Positions 7,827 through 15,221 of a stretch of DNA of 36,502 nucleotides are shown piece by piece. Source of the DNA: an uncultured Eubacteriales bacterium. GTDB taxonomy: Bacteria > Bacillota > Clostridia > Oscillospirales > Oscillospiraceae. Within the stretch, counting starts at the first letter, position 1. Every line of letters starts with the position of its first letter. The stretch lies in contig CABRZO010000003.1 of the NCBI GenBank assembly GCA_902475455.1, positions 1 to 36,502 on the forward strand, written 5' to 3'. A program made the translations under genes and the position numbers. The notes below the pieces were generated by a model that made no database searches, was not told the DNA's origin, and saw only the letters and a program-made list of their open reading frames with translations.

Positions 7827-9536
7827 TCACTTCATTTTGTGGTCGATGTAGTCCACGGCGTTGGTGCCGGAGGTATAGGCGGAGGCCACCGCCCAGGTCA
7901 GCTCGGAGATCACCGCCAGCCGGCCCCGGATGTGCATGGCGGAGGTGGCGTCGCCGCCGGCGTAGAGGCCGGGGATGGGGGTGCCGTCGTTGCGGATGCA
8001 GCGGCACTGGCCGTCCACCATGATGCCCCCCAGGGCGGCCTCAGAGAACCGCTGGCCGTAGATGGCGTAGTAGGGGCCGTGATCGGGCACCGGCACCAGG
8101 GCCTTGGGGTCCTTGCCGAAGTCCTCGTCCTTGCCCTGGGCGCAGAACTGGTTGTAGCGGCGCACCGTCTCCACCAGGGCCTGGGGGTCGATGCCACACT
8201 TGACCGCCAGCTCCTCCAGGGTGTCCGCCTTCTTGGCGGGCTTCTCCAGGGTGCACTCCTCCTCTAGGTCCTCCAGCCAGGTCTCATACAGGTTGCGCTT
8301 GGAGGCCATGGCCGGGTTGTGGATGAAGCGCTCGGCGATGTCCCGGATCACCTCCAGGCCCTGGATGGCCCAGGAGATCTCCTTGGGCTGCTGGCCGATC
8401 AGGGGGGTCATGCCGAACAGGTGGCCGCACTCGTCCACCCAGCGTTTTCCGTCCAGGTTGATCTGCAGCATCTCGGGCTCCAGGGCGAAGTCCGCCAGGG
8501 AGTTGTTGAAGGGGTGATGCTTGGGGCCAAAGCCGGAGATGGCGGTGCGCTCCGGGATGGGCTCCACCCCCAGATCCCGCAGCATGTCGATGCCGTCGCC
8601 GGTGTCGGTGGGCACCGAGAAGCGGTGGATGGGGGTCTCCCCCTCAAAGAACCAGGGGGCGAATTCCCGGAGTTTCTCGTCGCTCTTGCCGAAGCCGCCG
8701 CACTGGAGGATGACTACCGGGGCGGTGATGTGGACGCTGCCCCCGGCGTCCTCACACTGGACCCCCGAGATGGCGCCGGACTCGTCCAGCTCCAGCTTTT
8801 TGGCGGCGGTGGACAGCAGAATGTCCACCGGCAGGTGCTGATCCCGGATGGCGTCCAACATGGTGTACTTCACATAGGTGCCGCCGTAGCCGGGGCCGAT
8901 GGCCTCGTCCCGGTTGTTCAGGTTGTCGTACATCCGCACCGGGAAATCCAGCAGGCCGGGGCCGTAGATGGGGCCGTGGGCGTCGGCGTCCCCCAGATTC
9001 ACCAGTTTGTAGACCTGGTGGGCGGTGCCGAACTCACACAGCCAATCAAAGAAGGCGGAGCAGCCGTAGACGGCGGTGCGAATGACGTCCTCCCCCAGGA
9101 TGCCGTCGGTGGCCTTCATATAGTGGTCAATGGCCTGTTCCCGGACGTCGGGCATTCCGGCCTCCTCATGCCACTTGGTGTACACCGGGAAGAAGGCGTG
9201 GGCATAGTCGGTGTTGCCCCCCAGCACCTTGGCCTTCTCCACCAGGATGACCTTTTTGCCGGCCTGGGCGGCTTTGACGGCGGCCACCAGGCCGCTGCCG
9301 CCCCCCACCACCACCACGTCGGCGGTGAGCTCCAGGGGGGCGTGGGGGATGACGGTCTCAGGCTCGTCCACATTGTGGATGGACTGGGTGTGACACACCT
9401 TGGCGCACAAACCGCACTCCACGCACTTGTCCGGGTCGATCTGGTATTTCATGCCGACATAGTTGATGGCCTGCATGGGACACTCCATGCGGCAATTGTG
9501 ACAGCAAACACAGTTTTCCTGATTGATCTGAAACAT
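7827..9536 (-). CDS. FAD-dependent oxidoreductase with N-terminal 2[4Fe-4S] ferredoxin domain (second copy)
   Basis: A 569-residue paralogue of the flavoprotein at 2293-4017 with identical domain order. The ferredoxin domain has C9-x2-C12-x2-C15-x3-C19-P and C38-x2-C41-x2-C44-x3-C48. FAD_binding_2 begins near residue 72, and IPGLYAGGDATSAMHIRGR is near the end. No signal peptide is seen. An oddity is the first nucleotide-binding loop, which reads VVVVGGGSGL, one residue shorter than the usual GxGxxG of its paralogues. The ATG at 9536 is preferred because AAGGAGGT lies about seven bases upstream; a longer frame has no ribosome site. It heads a two-gene operon with the GltD-like gene and diverges from a permease gene across a 346-bp control region. 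The electron donor is probably the GltD-like product; the substrate is unknown. Confidence 0.88.
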   Translation of the reverse strand: MFQINQENCVCCHNCRMECPMQAINYVGMKYQIDPDKCVECGLCAKVCHTQSIHNVDEPETVIPHAPLELTADVVVVGGGSGLVAAVKAAQAGKKVILVEKAKVLGGNTDYAHAFFPVYTKWHEEAGMPDVREQAIDHYMKATDGILGEDVIRTAVYGCSAFFDWLCEFGTAHQVYKLVNLGDADAHGPIYGPGLLDFPVRMYDNLNNRDEAIGPGYGGTYVKYTMLDAIRDQHLPVDILLSTAAKKLELDESGAISGVQCEDAGGSVHITAPVVILQCGGFGKSDEKLREFAPWFFEGETPIHRFSVPTDTGDGIDMLRDLGVEPIPERTAISGFGPKHHPFNNSLADFALEPEMLQINLDGKRWVDECGHLFGMTPLIGQQPKEISWAIQGLEVIRDIAERFIHNPAMASKRNLYETWLEDLEEECTLEKPAKKADTLEELAVKCGIDPQALVETVRRYNQFCAQGKDEDFGKDPKALVPVPDHGPYYAIYGQRFSEAALGGIMVDGQCRCIRNDGTPIPGLYAGGDATSAMHIRGRLAVISELTWAVASAYTSGTNAVDYIDHKMK

Positions 9537-9570
9537 TGAATGACCTCCTTGTCGCAAATCTCTTCTCAAA

Positions 9571-9599
9571 AAATGGTATGCAAACCCATACATTTTTAT
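9571..9599. promoter_or_regulatory. Imperfect inverted repeat in the leader of the minus-strand flavoprotein operon
   Basis: Arms AAATG-G-TATG and CATACATTT flank CAAACC, with one extra base in the left arm. It sits between the -10 box and the ribosome site of the minus operon, about where transcription starts, as expected for an operator. No matching regulator is identified. Confidence 0.35.
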
Positions 9600-9602
9600 A
9601 TC

Positions 9603-9631
9603 ATTATAGCAGAGGCGCTGCCCCTTTGTAA
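9603..9631 (-). promoter_or_regulatory. Promoter of the minus-strand flavoprotein/GltD-like operon
   Basis: On the minus strand, TATAAT (9608-9603) is preceded at 17 bp by TTACAA (9631-9626). The -10 is consensus and the -35 is poor, which fits a regulated promoter. The start codon is about 60 bp downstream. Confidence 0.6.
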
Positions 9632-9734
9632 TTGTGCTGAAAAGTAAAAAATGCGCCCAAATTTAGCCCGCCGGAACAAGGGGAAATCTGTACTTTGGGC
9701 ACAAAAAAACAGATTATTTGTTGATTTGAGCACA

Positions 9735-9764
9735 TAGACACAAAAAATTCACAAATGGTATAAT
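9735..9764 (+). promoter_or_regulatory. Promoter of the permease gene at 9883
   Basis: TAGACA (9735-9740), 18-bp spacer, TATAAT (9759-9764). The -35 matches 5 of 6 consensus bases. It gives a leader of about 110 bases. Confidence 0.65.
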
Positions 9765-9776
9765 TACACTGTAATT
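9762..9776. promoter_or_regulatory. Perfect palindrome over the -10/+1 of the permease promoter, likely operator
   Basis: AATTACA-C-TGTAATT, two perfect 7-bp arms around one base, overlapping the end of the -10 box. This position is typical of a repressor operator. The protein that binds it is not identified. Confidence 0.5.
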
Positions 9777-9882
9777 CGGCCTTTCGCGCGGCGTATTTTG
9801 TGCGTTCTGCCGTGGGATGGGGGAGCCCACGGGATTGCGAAGGGCCATATATTATGAGGATTGAGAAAAGGAGGTCATTCGT

Positions 9883-11217
9883 TTGTTCACTGATGTTTGG
9901 CTGTCCGGTCTGTTTGTCATTCTCTCCATCGCAGTGTTTATTTTCCTGTGTTTCAAGAATGTCCATACCGGCATTGCAGCCCTGGTTTCCGCGCTGATCG
10001 CGGCACTGGGCTCCACCAATTCCTTCTATACTTCCATCTTTGAGGTCTTCCCCTCGGGCGTGGCCTCGCTGGTCCAGATGATGTTCTTCGTGTTCACCAT
10101 CTCCGGCCTGCTGGGCTTCCTGATGGATGAGACCGGATGTTCCCGCTCCGTGGGTAACACCATGGTCAAGCTGCTGGGCAAAGACCGGGCCTGGATGGCG
10201 ATTTCCGCCACCTCCATCATTCTGATGATGGCCGGCGTGGGCACCTTCATCTTCGTGGTGGTGGTCATCGCCGCCCCCCTGATGCAGTCCGCCAACCTGC
10301 CCCGGAAGGTGGGTATGATCGCCGCCCAGGGTATTGCCCCGGCCATCAACTTCTGCATGCCGGTGCCCAACGTGCCCGGCTCCCTGCCCAACATGTTCCT
10401 GGGTACCAGCCTGTATGACGCCCCCATCCTGTCCATTGCCACCGGTATTGTGGGTATCATCCTGTTCCTGGTCTATCAGGTCCGGCTGGTCAAGAAGGCC
10501 CGGGCCAACGGCGAGGGCTATGACGGCGAGGCCGTGGAGGATCTGGATCTCTCCGACGATCAGCTGCCCAGCTTTATCTCCTCGGTGATTCCCCTGTTGG
10601 TGGTGGTGGTGGCCGCCATCGTCTTCAGCAAGATCACCTACATGAACAACACCTACACCACCTGGTCCACCCAGCTGGTGGCGCTGGCTCAGCTGGCGGG
10701 CTGCGTGGCACTGGTGGCCCTGCAGTTCAAGCGCTGCAAGCAGATCGGCTTCGCCCGGATCCTGTCCCAGGGCTGCACCGGCATGTGGGGCTTCCTGCTG
10801 CTGGCGGGCTGCGTGTACGGCTTCGGTCAGGTCATCACCTCCGCCGCCTGCATCACCCCCATCCAGGACGCCATCCTGACCCTGAACCTGAACCCCTACA
10901 TCACCGCCATGATCTCCGTGGCCGTCATCGCCGGCCTGTGCACCGACGGTATCACCGCCATGATGATCTGGCTGCCCATGTTCGGCCAGTCCTACCTGGA
11001 TATGGGTGTCAACGCCGGCGCTCTGCGGCGGCTGCTGCTCTGCACCACCCAGACCTTCGACTCGCTGCCCCATGCGCAGTCCGTCGCCAACACCCTGGGC
11101 GTGTTCGGCCTGACCCACAAGCAGGCTTACAAGGAGCTGTTCATCACCACCGTGGTGTTCCCCGTCATCTTCTCCGTGTTCTGCTGCATCTGCTGCATCA
11201 TCTTCTACGGCGTGTAA
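9883..11217 (+). CDS. Secondary transporter, GntP/citrate-type ion transporter superfamily
   Basis: A 444-residue, very hydrophobic protein with about eleven or twelve membrane segments spread over its length. A charged cytoplasmic loop lies near residues 205-232 (KKARANGEGYDGEAVEDLD). The pattern of two repeated halves with CTDGITAMMIWLPMFG late in the protein fits the ion-transporter superfamily (gluconate GntP, citrate-Mg and related carboxylate permeases). It likely imports an organic acid by cation symport; the exact substrate cannot be read. Start is TTG at 9883, chosen because AAAGGAGGTC ends six bases upstream. It diverges from the Fe-S flavoprotein/GltD operon, so it probably brings in the substrate for those enzymes. 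A paralogous permease at 19256 also sits next to a flavoprotein gene, repeating the same pairing. Confidence 0.75.
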   Translation: MFTDVWLSGLFVILSIAVFIFLCFKNVHTGIAALVSALIAALGSTNSFYTSIFEVFPSGVASLVQMMFFVFTISGLLGFLMDETGCSRSVGNTMVKLLGKDRAWMAISATSIILMMAGVGTFIFVVVVIAAPLMQSANLPRKVGMIAAQGIAPAINFCMPVPNVPGSLPNMFLGTSLYDAPILSIATGIVGIILFLVYQVRLVKKARANGEGYDGEAVEDLDLSDDQLPSFISSVIPLLVVVVAAIVFSKITYMNNTYTTWSTQLVALAQLAGCVALVALQFKRCKQIGFARILSQGCTGMWGFLLLAGCVYGFGQVITSAACITPIQDAILTLNLNPYITAMISVAVIAGLCTDGITAMMIWLPMFGQSYLDMGVNAGALRRLLLCTTQTFDSLPHAQSVANTLGVFGLTHKQAYKELFITTVVFPVIFSVFCCICCIIFYGV

Positions 11218-11253
11218 GCAAACACATCTCCTCTCTCCCCCAAATACCAGCGG

Positions 11254-11289
11254 AGGGGCTGCCTGCGCGCAGGCAGCCCCTTCCTCTTT
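11254..11289 (+). terminator. Rho-independent terminator after the permease
   Basis: A perfect inverted repeat, AGGGGCTGCCTGCG with its complement directly adjoining (stem effectively 12 bp with a 4-base loop), followed by TCCTCTTT. Confidence 0.8.
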
Positions 11290-11366
11290 CCCCGAAGAAA
11301 TCGCTGCAAATTCCCCTTTGCTGTGATAAAATGGACCTAGTTTACTTGTTTTAGGAGGGCAGGCCT

Positions 11367-12443
11367 GTGAAAAACACGCCTCCGGCTCTGCGAGCCGTCT
11401 ACATCGTCCTGGTTCCCATCGTGCTGTTGATCATTCTGCTCAACTCCGGCTATCTGCAGCGCTGGCTGCCCGCCGCCACCGTACACGGGGAGACCTACCA
11501 GGTGGTGGATTACAACTATTTCTACTTTGACTGCTATAACCGCTTCCTGGAGGAGAACGAGGCCCGGCTCACGGAGCTGGGCTACGACCCCGACGTGGCG
11601 GCCAACAAACAGAACTATGACGCCGACACCACCTGGAAGGCCTATTTTGAGTCCCTGGCGGAGGCAAACCTGTCAGAGACCGCCTATTACTGCGATCTGG
11701 CCCAGGCGGCGGGCTATGAGTTCTCCGAAGAGGAGCTGGCCCCGGTGCAGGAGCAGCTGGCGGAAAACGAGGCCTACTGCGCCACCTACAACCTGACCGC
11801 CAAAAACTACTACATCTCCTTCTACGGCTCCGGCATGACCCAGGAGATCTACACCCAGCATCTGACGGACCAGGTGAAGGCACAGGCCTACAAAGCCCAT
11901 CTGATGGCCACCCTGGAACCCGACCAGGCCCAGCTGGAACAGGCCCTGGCAGAGCAGTCCGGGGAGGACTACCGGTCGGTGGATTTGAAGGTCATTACCC
12001 TGGACGCCCTGCCAGATCGGGAGACCGGCGAAGTGGGCCAGCCTCAGCTCCAGGCCCTCTCCCAGAAGCTGGAGCAGCTGGTGGAGCGGTACCAGGCGGG
12101 CACCTCCTTTGAGGAGCTCCAGGCCGCCTTCTCCTCCCGGGCCCTGGGGGATGAGCTGGGGACCGTGACCCATGCCACCGCCACCACCCTGCCCCAGGTG
12201 CTGGCCAACTGGTGTCTGACGGACCAGGACAAGCTGGCCCCCGGGGACACCTGGTCCGGGGTGGATGAGACCACCGGCATCGCCTACTTCGCCGTTCTGG
12301 AGGACTTTGGCCCCGAGGGCCAGACCCAGGACGCCATTGAGGCACTGAACGAGGCGACCCTGGACCAGCAGGAGGCCGCGGCGGCGGAGACGGACTATCA
12401 AGTCAATTACAGCCCCATCGGCATGATGTTGGCCACCGGCTGA
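11367..12443 (+). CDS. Membrane-anchored PrsA/SurA-like protein with degenerate parvulin-type region
   Basis: A 358-residue protein. A membrane anchor at about residues 10-26 (YIVLVPIVLLIILLNSG) has no lipobox cysteine. Next comes VHGETYQVVDYNYFYFDCYNRF, a pattern common at the start of Clostridial SurA_N/PrsA-like foldases, then a helical acidic region. The C-terminal part (residues 195-320, with GTSFEELQAAFSSRALGDELGTV and later LAPGDTWSG) resembles PpiC/parvulin spacing but is too divergent to claim isomerase activity. It would act outside the membrane on secreted proteins. Start is GTG at 11367 with AGGAGGG eight bases upstream. It begins a three-gene unit with the anchored hydrolase-like protein (17 bp gap) and a flavoprotein. 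The foldase assignment is family-level only. Confidence 0.6.
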   Translation: MKNTPPALRAVYIVLVPIVLLIILLNSGYLQRWLPAATVHGETYQVVDYNYFYFDCYNRFLEENEARLTELGYDPDVAANKQNYDADTTWKAYFESLAEANLSETAYYCDLAQAAGYEFSEEELAPVQEQLAENEAYCATYNLTAKNYYISFYGSGMTQEIYTQHLTDQVKAQAYKAHLMATLEPDQAQLEQALAEQSGEDYRSVDLKVITLDALPDRETGEVGQPQLQALSQKLEQLVERYQAGTSFEELQAAFSSRALGDELGTVTHATATTLPQVLANWCLTDQDKLAPGDTWSGVDETTGIAYFAVLEDFGPEGQTQDAIEALNEATLDQQEAAAAETDYQVNYSPIGMMLATG

Positions 12444-12460
12444 GGGGAGGAGTTTGAAGC

Positions 12461-13552
12461 ATGAGCAACAACAAAAAGAAGAAGGCCCCCCAGCAGGTGA
12501 CCTCCCATAAGACCGGGGCCCCCATCACGCCCCCCAAGCCGGCGGAGGTGCCCGAGGCCACCAAAAAGCAGCGGAAAAATGTGGCCAAGCACTCCACCAT
12601 CATCTTTATCTTCACGGCGGTGGCCCTGCTGGTGATTTTCGCCGGCCGCTGGGTCTTCGCCATCACCAACGGTTACTACGACACCTTTGTCAACCACGGC
12701 GACGCCCTCTCCTCCGCCACCGCCAATATGGAGGGCCTCACCCCCTCGGAGGGAGAGGCGGCCTCCCTGCTGGAGCTGGAAAAGATGTGGGATCTCTTCA
12801 CCTCCTCCCGGCTCTGCGACCAGGTCACCATCACCGCCCAGGACGGCATCGATCTGCACGGCTATCTCTACGACCAGGGCAGCGATACCACCGTCATCTA
12901 TATCCCCCGCTTCGCCCAGGATGGCACCTCGGACTTTCTGCCCGGGGTGTGGCTGTCGGGCATACAGGGCTGTAATCTGCTGCTGCTGGACCAGCGGACC
13001 CACGGCCAAAGCGGCGGCGAGGTGTTCAGCTACGGCTATTTTGAGCAGCAGGATCTGGCGGACTGGCTGGACTGGACGGAGGACGCCCTGGGCAGCCAGC
13101 ATGTGCTGATCTGGGGGGAGGGCACCGGGGCCAACACCGCCCTGTTTGCCGAGGCCAGCGGCCTGCTGGCGGGCCGGGTGGACCTGATCGTGGCGGAGAG
13201 CCCCTACGGCTCCCTGCACCAGCTGGCCGCCCGGAACATCTTCCACTGGTTTACCGTCCCCGCCTTCCCCTTCCTCTACACCATTGAGTGGAAGCTGAAT
13301 CATAGCGACGCCGGCTATCAGGTCTCCGACACCAACCTGCTCCAGGCCCTGGAGGGGGCGGACTGCACCACCCCGGTGCTGTTCCTGTCCTCCCTGGAGG
13401 ACGACTACATCCTCCCCCAGTGGACGGAGGATGTGGTGGAGGCCTACTCCGGCGAAAAACAGGCGATTGCCGGCGGCGGCAGCCACGGCACCGTATATCT
13501 GGCCCGGCAGCAGGACATTCACCAAGTCATCGAGGGCTATCTGGCCTCATAA
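12461..13552 (+). CDS. Membrane-anchored alpha/beta-hydrolase-like protein lacking the nucleophile serine
   Basis: A 363-residue protein. A Lys/Pro-rich cytoplasmic N-terminus is followed by one membrane segment (about residues 45-68) and an extracytoplasmic alpha/beta-hydrolase fold of the Firmicutes BAAT/Esterase_713-like kind. The family motif DQRTHGQS is at 177-184. At the nucleophile elbow, where GxSxG is expected, the sequence is G219-E-G-T-G223, so the catalytic Ser is Gly221 (codon GGC at 13121-13123, one base from AGC). The likely acid (D314 or D315 in SLEDDY) and base (H342 in GSHG) remain. As written it should be inactive as a classical Ser hydrolase; it may be a binding or scaffold pseudoenzyme. 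ATG at 12461 has GGGGAGGAG nearby upstream. The next gene starts 26 bp after its stop. Confidence 0.78.
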   Translation: MSNNKKKKAPQQVTSHKTGAPITPPKPAEVPEATKKQRKNVAKHSTIIFIFTAVALLVIFAGRWVFAITNGYYDTFVNHGDALSSATANMEGLTPSEGEAASLLELEKMWDLFTSSRLCDQVTITAQDGIDLHGYLYDQGSDTTVIYIPRFAQDGTSDFLPGVWLSGIQGCNLLLLDQRTHGQSGGEVFSYGYFEQQDLADWLDWTEDALGSQHVLIWGEGTGANTALFAEASGLLAGRVDLIVAESPYGSLHQLAARNIFHWFTVPAFPFLYTIEWKLNHSDAGYQVSDTNLLQALEGADCTTPVLFLSSLEDDYILPQWTEDVVEAYSGEKQAIAGGGSHGTVYLARQQDIHQVIEGYLAS

Positions 13553-13578
13553 CCAAACTCAGAAGGGAGACAAACGGG

Positions 13579-15078
13579 ATGAAAGAACACAACTGTGATA
13601 TTCTGGTGGTAGGCGGCGGCGGCAGCGGCCTGGTGGCGGCGGTCCGGGCCCAGGAGCTCAGCGGCAAAAAGGTCATAGTACTGGAGAGCGGACGAATGCC
13701 CGGCGGCGGCATGCTGTTTGCCTCCACCATGCGCACCTTCCAGAGCCGGTGGCAGGCGGAGCGCCACATTCCGGACCAGGCCAACGACTTTATCCGCAAG
13801 GGGATGGATCTCACCCTCTGGAAGCTGAATCCCAAGCTGGTGACCCGGGCGGTGCTGGGCACCGGCACCTTCTTCGACTGGTACTACGAGAAGGAGCTGC
13901 CGGAGATTCAGGCAAAATACGAGGCCCGGCCCTACGTCTTTGACATCCCGGTGCAGGGCCAGCCCGGCCCCCAGATTGACGGCTTTCACAACGGCTCCGG
14001 CCGGCACATCGTCAACACCATGGTGCGCCAGTGCCAGCAGCAGGGCATTGAAATCCTGCTGAACCACCGGGCGGTGGACGCCCAGGTGGAAAACGGGAAG
14101 ATCACCGCTATTCTGGCCCAGACCCCCGAGGGGCTCCAGCGCTTTGGCTGCCGGGTCTGCATTCTGGCCTGCAGCAGCTGGATCAAAAACCCGGCGGTGG
14201 TGGAACAAGTGTGCCCCGCCTTCGCCCAGGCAGAGGTGCTGCCCAACGCCCACCAGAACCCCAACTACCGGGGGGACGGCCTGACCATCGCCGAAAAGGC
14301 CGGGGCCTTCATCGACTGGAGCAAGTTCTGCCTGCGGGTCATGGGCCCCATCTGCAGCTTCACCGAGACCTCCCCCTTCGACGCCCTGACCCACGCCGAC
14401 TGCGGCATCCTGGTCAACCTGAAGGCCCGGCGGTTTGTGGCGGAGCCCATGGTCCCCCGGATGGACCCCTTCGACACCGGCCATGTGCTGCTCCAGCAGC
14501 CCAAGGGCCGCAGCTTCTTCCTGTTCTCCAAAAATACCCTGCAGTGGGCCATCGAAGACTCCCGGCGCGCGGCGGAGGTCACCGGCCCCAACCCCTTCGG
14601 GGGCCCCGCCCTGCCGGATCTGGATGTGGTGGACGGCTGGTTCACCGAAAAGCTGGATCAGGGCAGCCATGAGGTGGGCCGGGCGGATACCCTGGGGGCC
14701 CTGGCCGCCCAGATGGGCCTGGACCCGGAACAGCTGGAGCGCACCGTGGCGGAGTACAACGCCTCCTGCGCTGAGGGGGTGGACTGGAACTTCTACAAGG
14801 ACCCCAAATATATGGTCCCCCTCACCCAGGCCCCCTTCTACGCCGTGGGCTGCAAGCTGTCCACCGACGGCGCCTTCGGCGGCGTCACCGTGAATGAAAA
14901 TATGCAAGCGCTGAAACCCGACGGCAAGCCGGTGGAGGGGCTCTACGTCACCGGCGACTTTGCCAACGGCCGCCACATTGTCATGGACGGGGTGAAGAAG
15001 CAGGTGCTCAACGACATGTCCTGGGCCCTGTCCAGCGGCTTTATCGCCGGCACCGCCGTGGGGGAAGCCCTGCGCTGA
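13579..15078 (+). CDS. FAD-dependent oxidoreductase (FAD_binding_2), no ferredoxin domain
   Basis: A 499-residue cytosolic flavoprotein of the fumarate reductase flavoprotein family. The FAD-binding GGGGSG motif is at about residues 12-17 and the ribose-binding Glu follows in VIVLESG. An internal YNASCAEGVDWNFYKDPKY region and a C-terminal GLYVTGDFANGRH signature are typical of the family's substrate/FAD lid and second FAD contact. Unlike the flavoproteins at 2293 and 7827 it has no fused Fe-S domain and would need an external donor. ATG at 13579 is chosen because GAAGGGAGA lies about nine bases upstream and the FAD motif follows at once. It is the last gene of the 11367-15078 unit and is followed by a clear terminator. 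The substrate is unknown. Confidence 0.85.
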   Translation: MKEHNCDILVVGGGGSGLVAAVRAQELSGKKVIVLESGRMPGGGMLFASTMRTFQSRWQAERHIPDQANDFIRKGMDLTLWKLNPKLVTRAVLGTGTFFDWYYEKELPEIQAKYEARPYVFDIPVQGQPGPQIDGFHNGSGRHIVNTMVRQCQQQGIEILLNHRAVDAQVENGKITAILAQTPEGLQRFGCRVCILACSSWIKNPAVVEQVCPAFAQAEVLPNAHQNPNYRGDGLTIAEKAGAFIDWSKFCLRVMGPICSFTETSPFDALTHADCGILVNLKARRFVAEPMVPRMDPFDTGHVLLQQPKGRSFFLFSKNTLQWAIEDSRRAAEVTGPNPFGGPALPDLDVVDGWFTEKLDQGSHEVGRADTLGALAAQMGLDPEQLERTVAEYNASCAEGVDWNFYKDPKYMVPLTQAPFYAVGCKLSTDGAFGGVTVNENMQALKPDGKPVEGLYVTGDFANGRHIVMDGVKKQVLNDMSWALSSGFIAGTAVGEALR

Positions 15079-15126
15079 GCCCTGCCCGATCCCGTGCCGG
15101 ATCGTCTCTCCTTTGTCCACACGCTG

Positions 15127-15160
15127 AAGCAAGCCGGCCTATGGCCGGCTTGCTTTTTTG
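15127..15160 (+). terminator. Rho-independent terminator
   Basis: A perfect 13-bp stem (15127-15139 with 15143-15155), loop TAT, then a T-run. It closes the operon ending with the flavoprotein at 13579. Confidence 0.92.
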
Positions 15161-15221
15161 TCGAATTTTCGGCATAATAGAGAAAAGATAACCACTGTTT
15201 TGGGGCGAGGGGGCACCATTT

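Noticed and set aside
6273..8267. A 664-codon open frame on the plus strand opposite the GltD-like and flavoprotein genes
   Set aside because: It is antisense to two clear enzyme genes, has Gly/His/Val-rich composition typical of GC-rich shadow frames, and has no ribosome site or recognisable domain.
9604..11118. A long minus-strand open frame opposite the permease at 9883
   Set aside because: His/Gly/Asp-rich antisense frame without motifs; the plus-strand permease has a promoter, ribosome site and membrane pattern.
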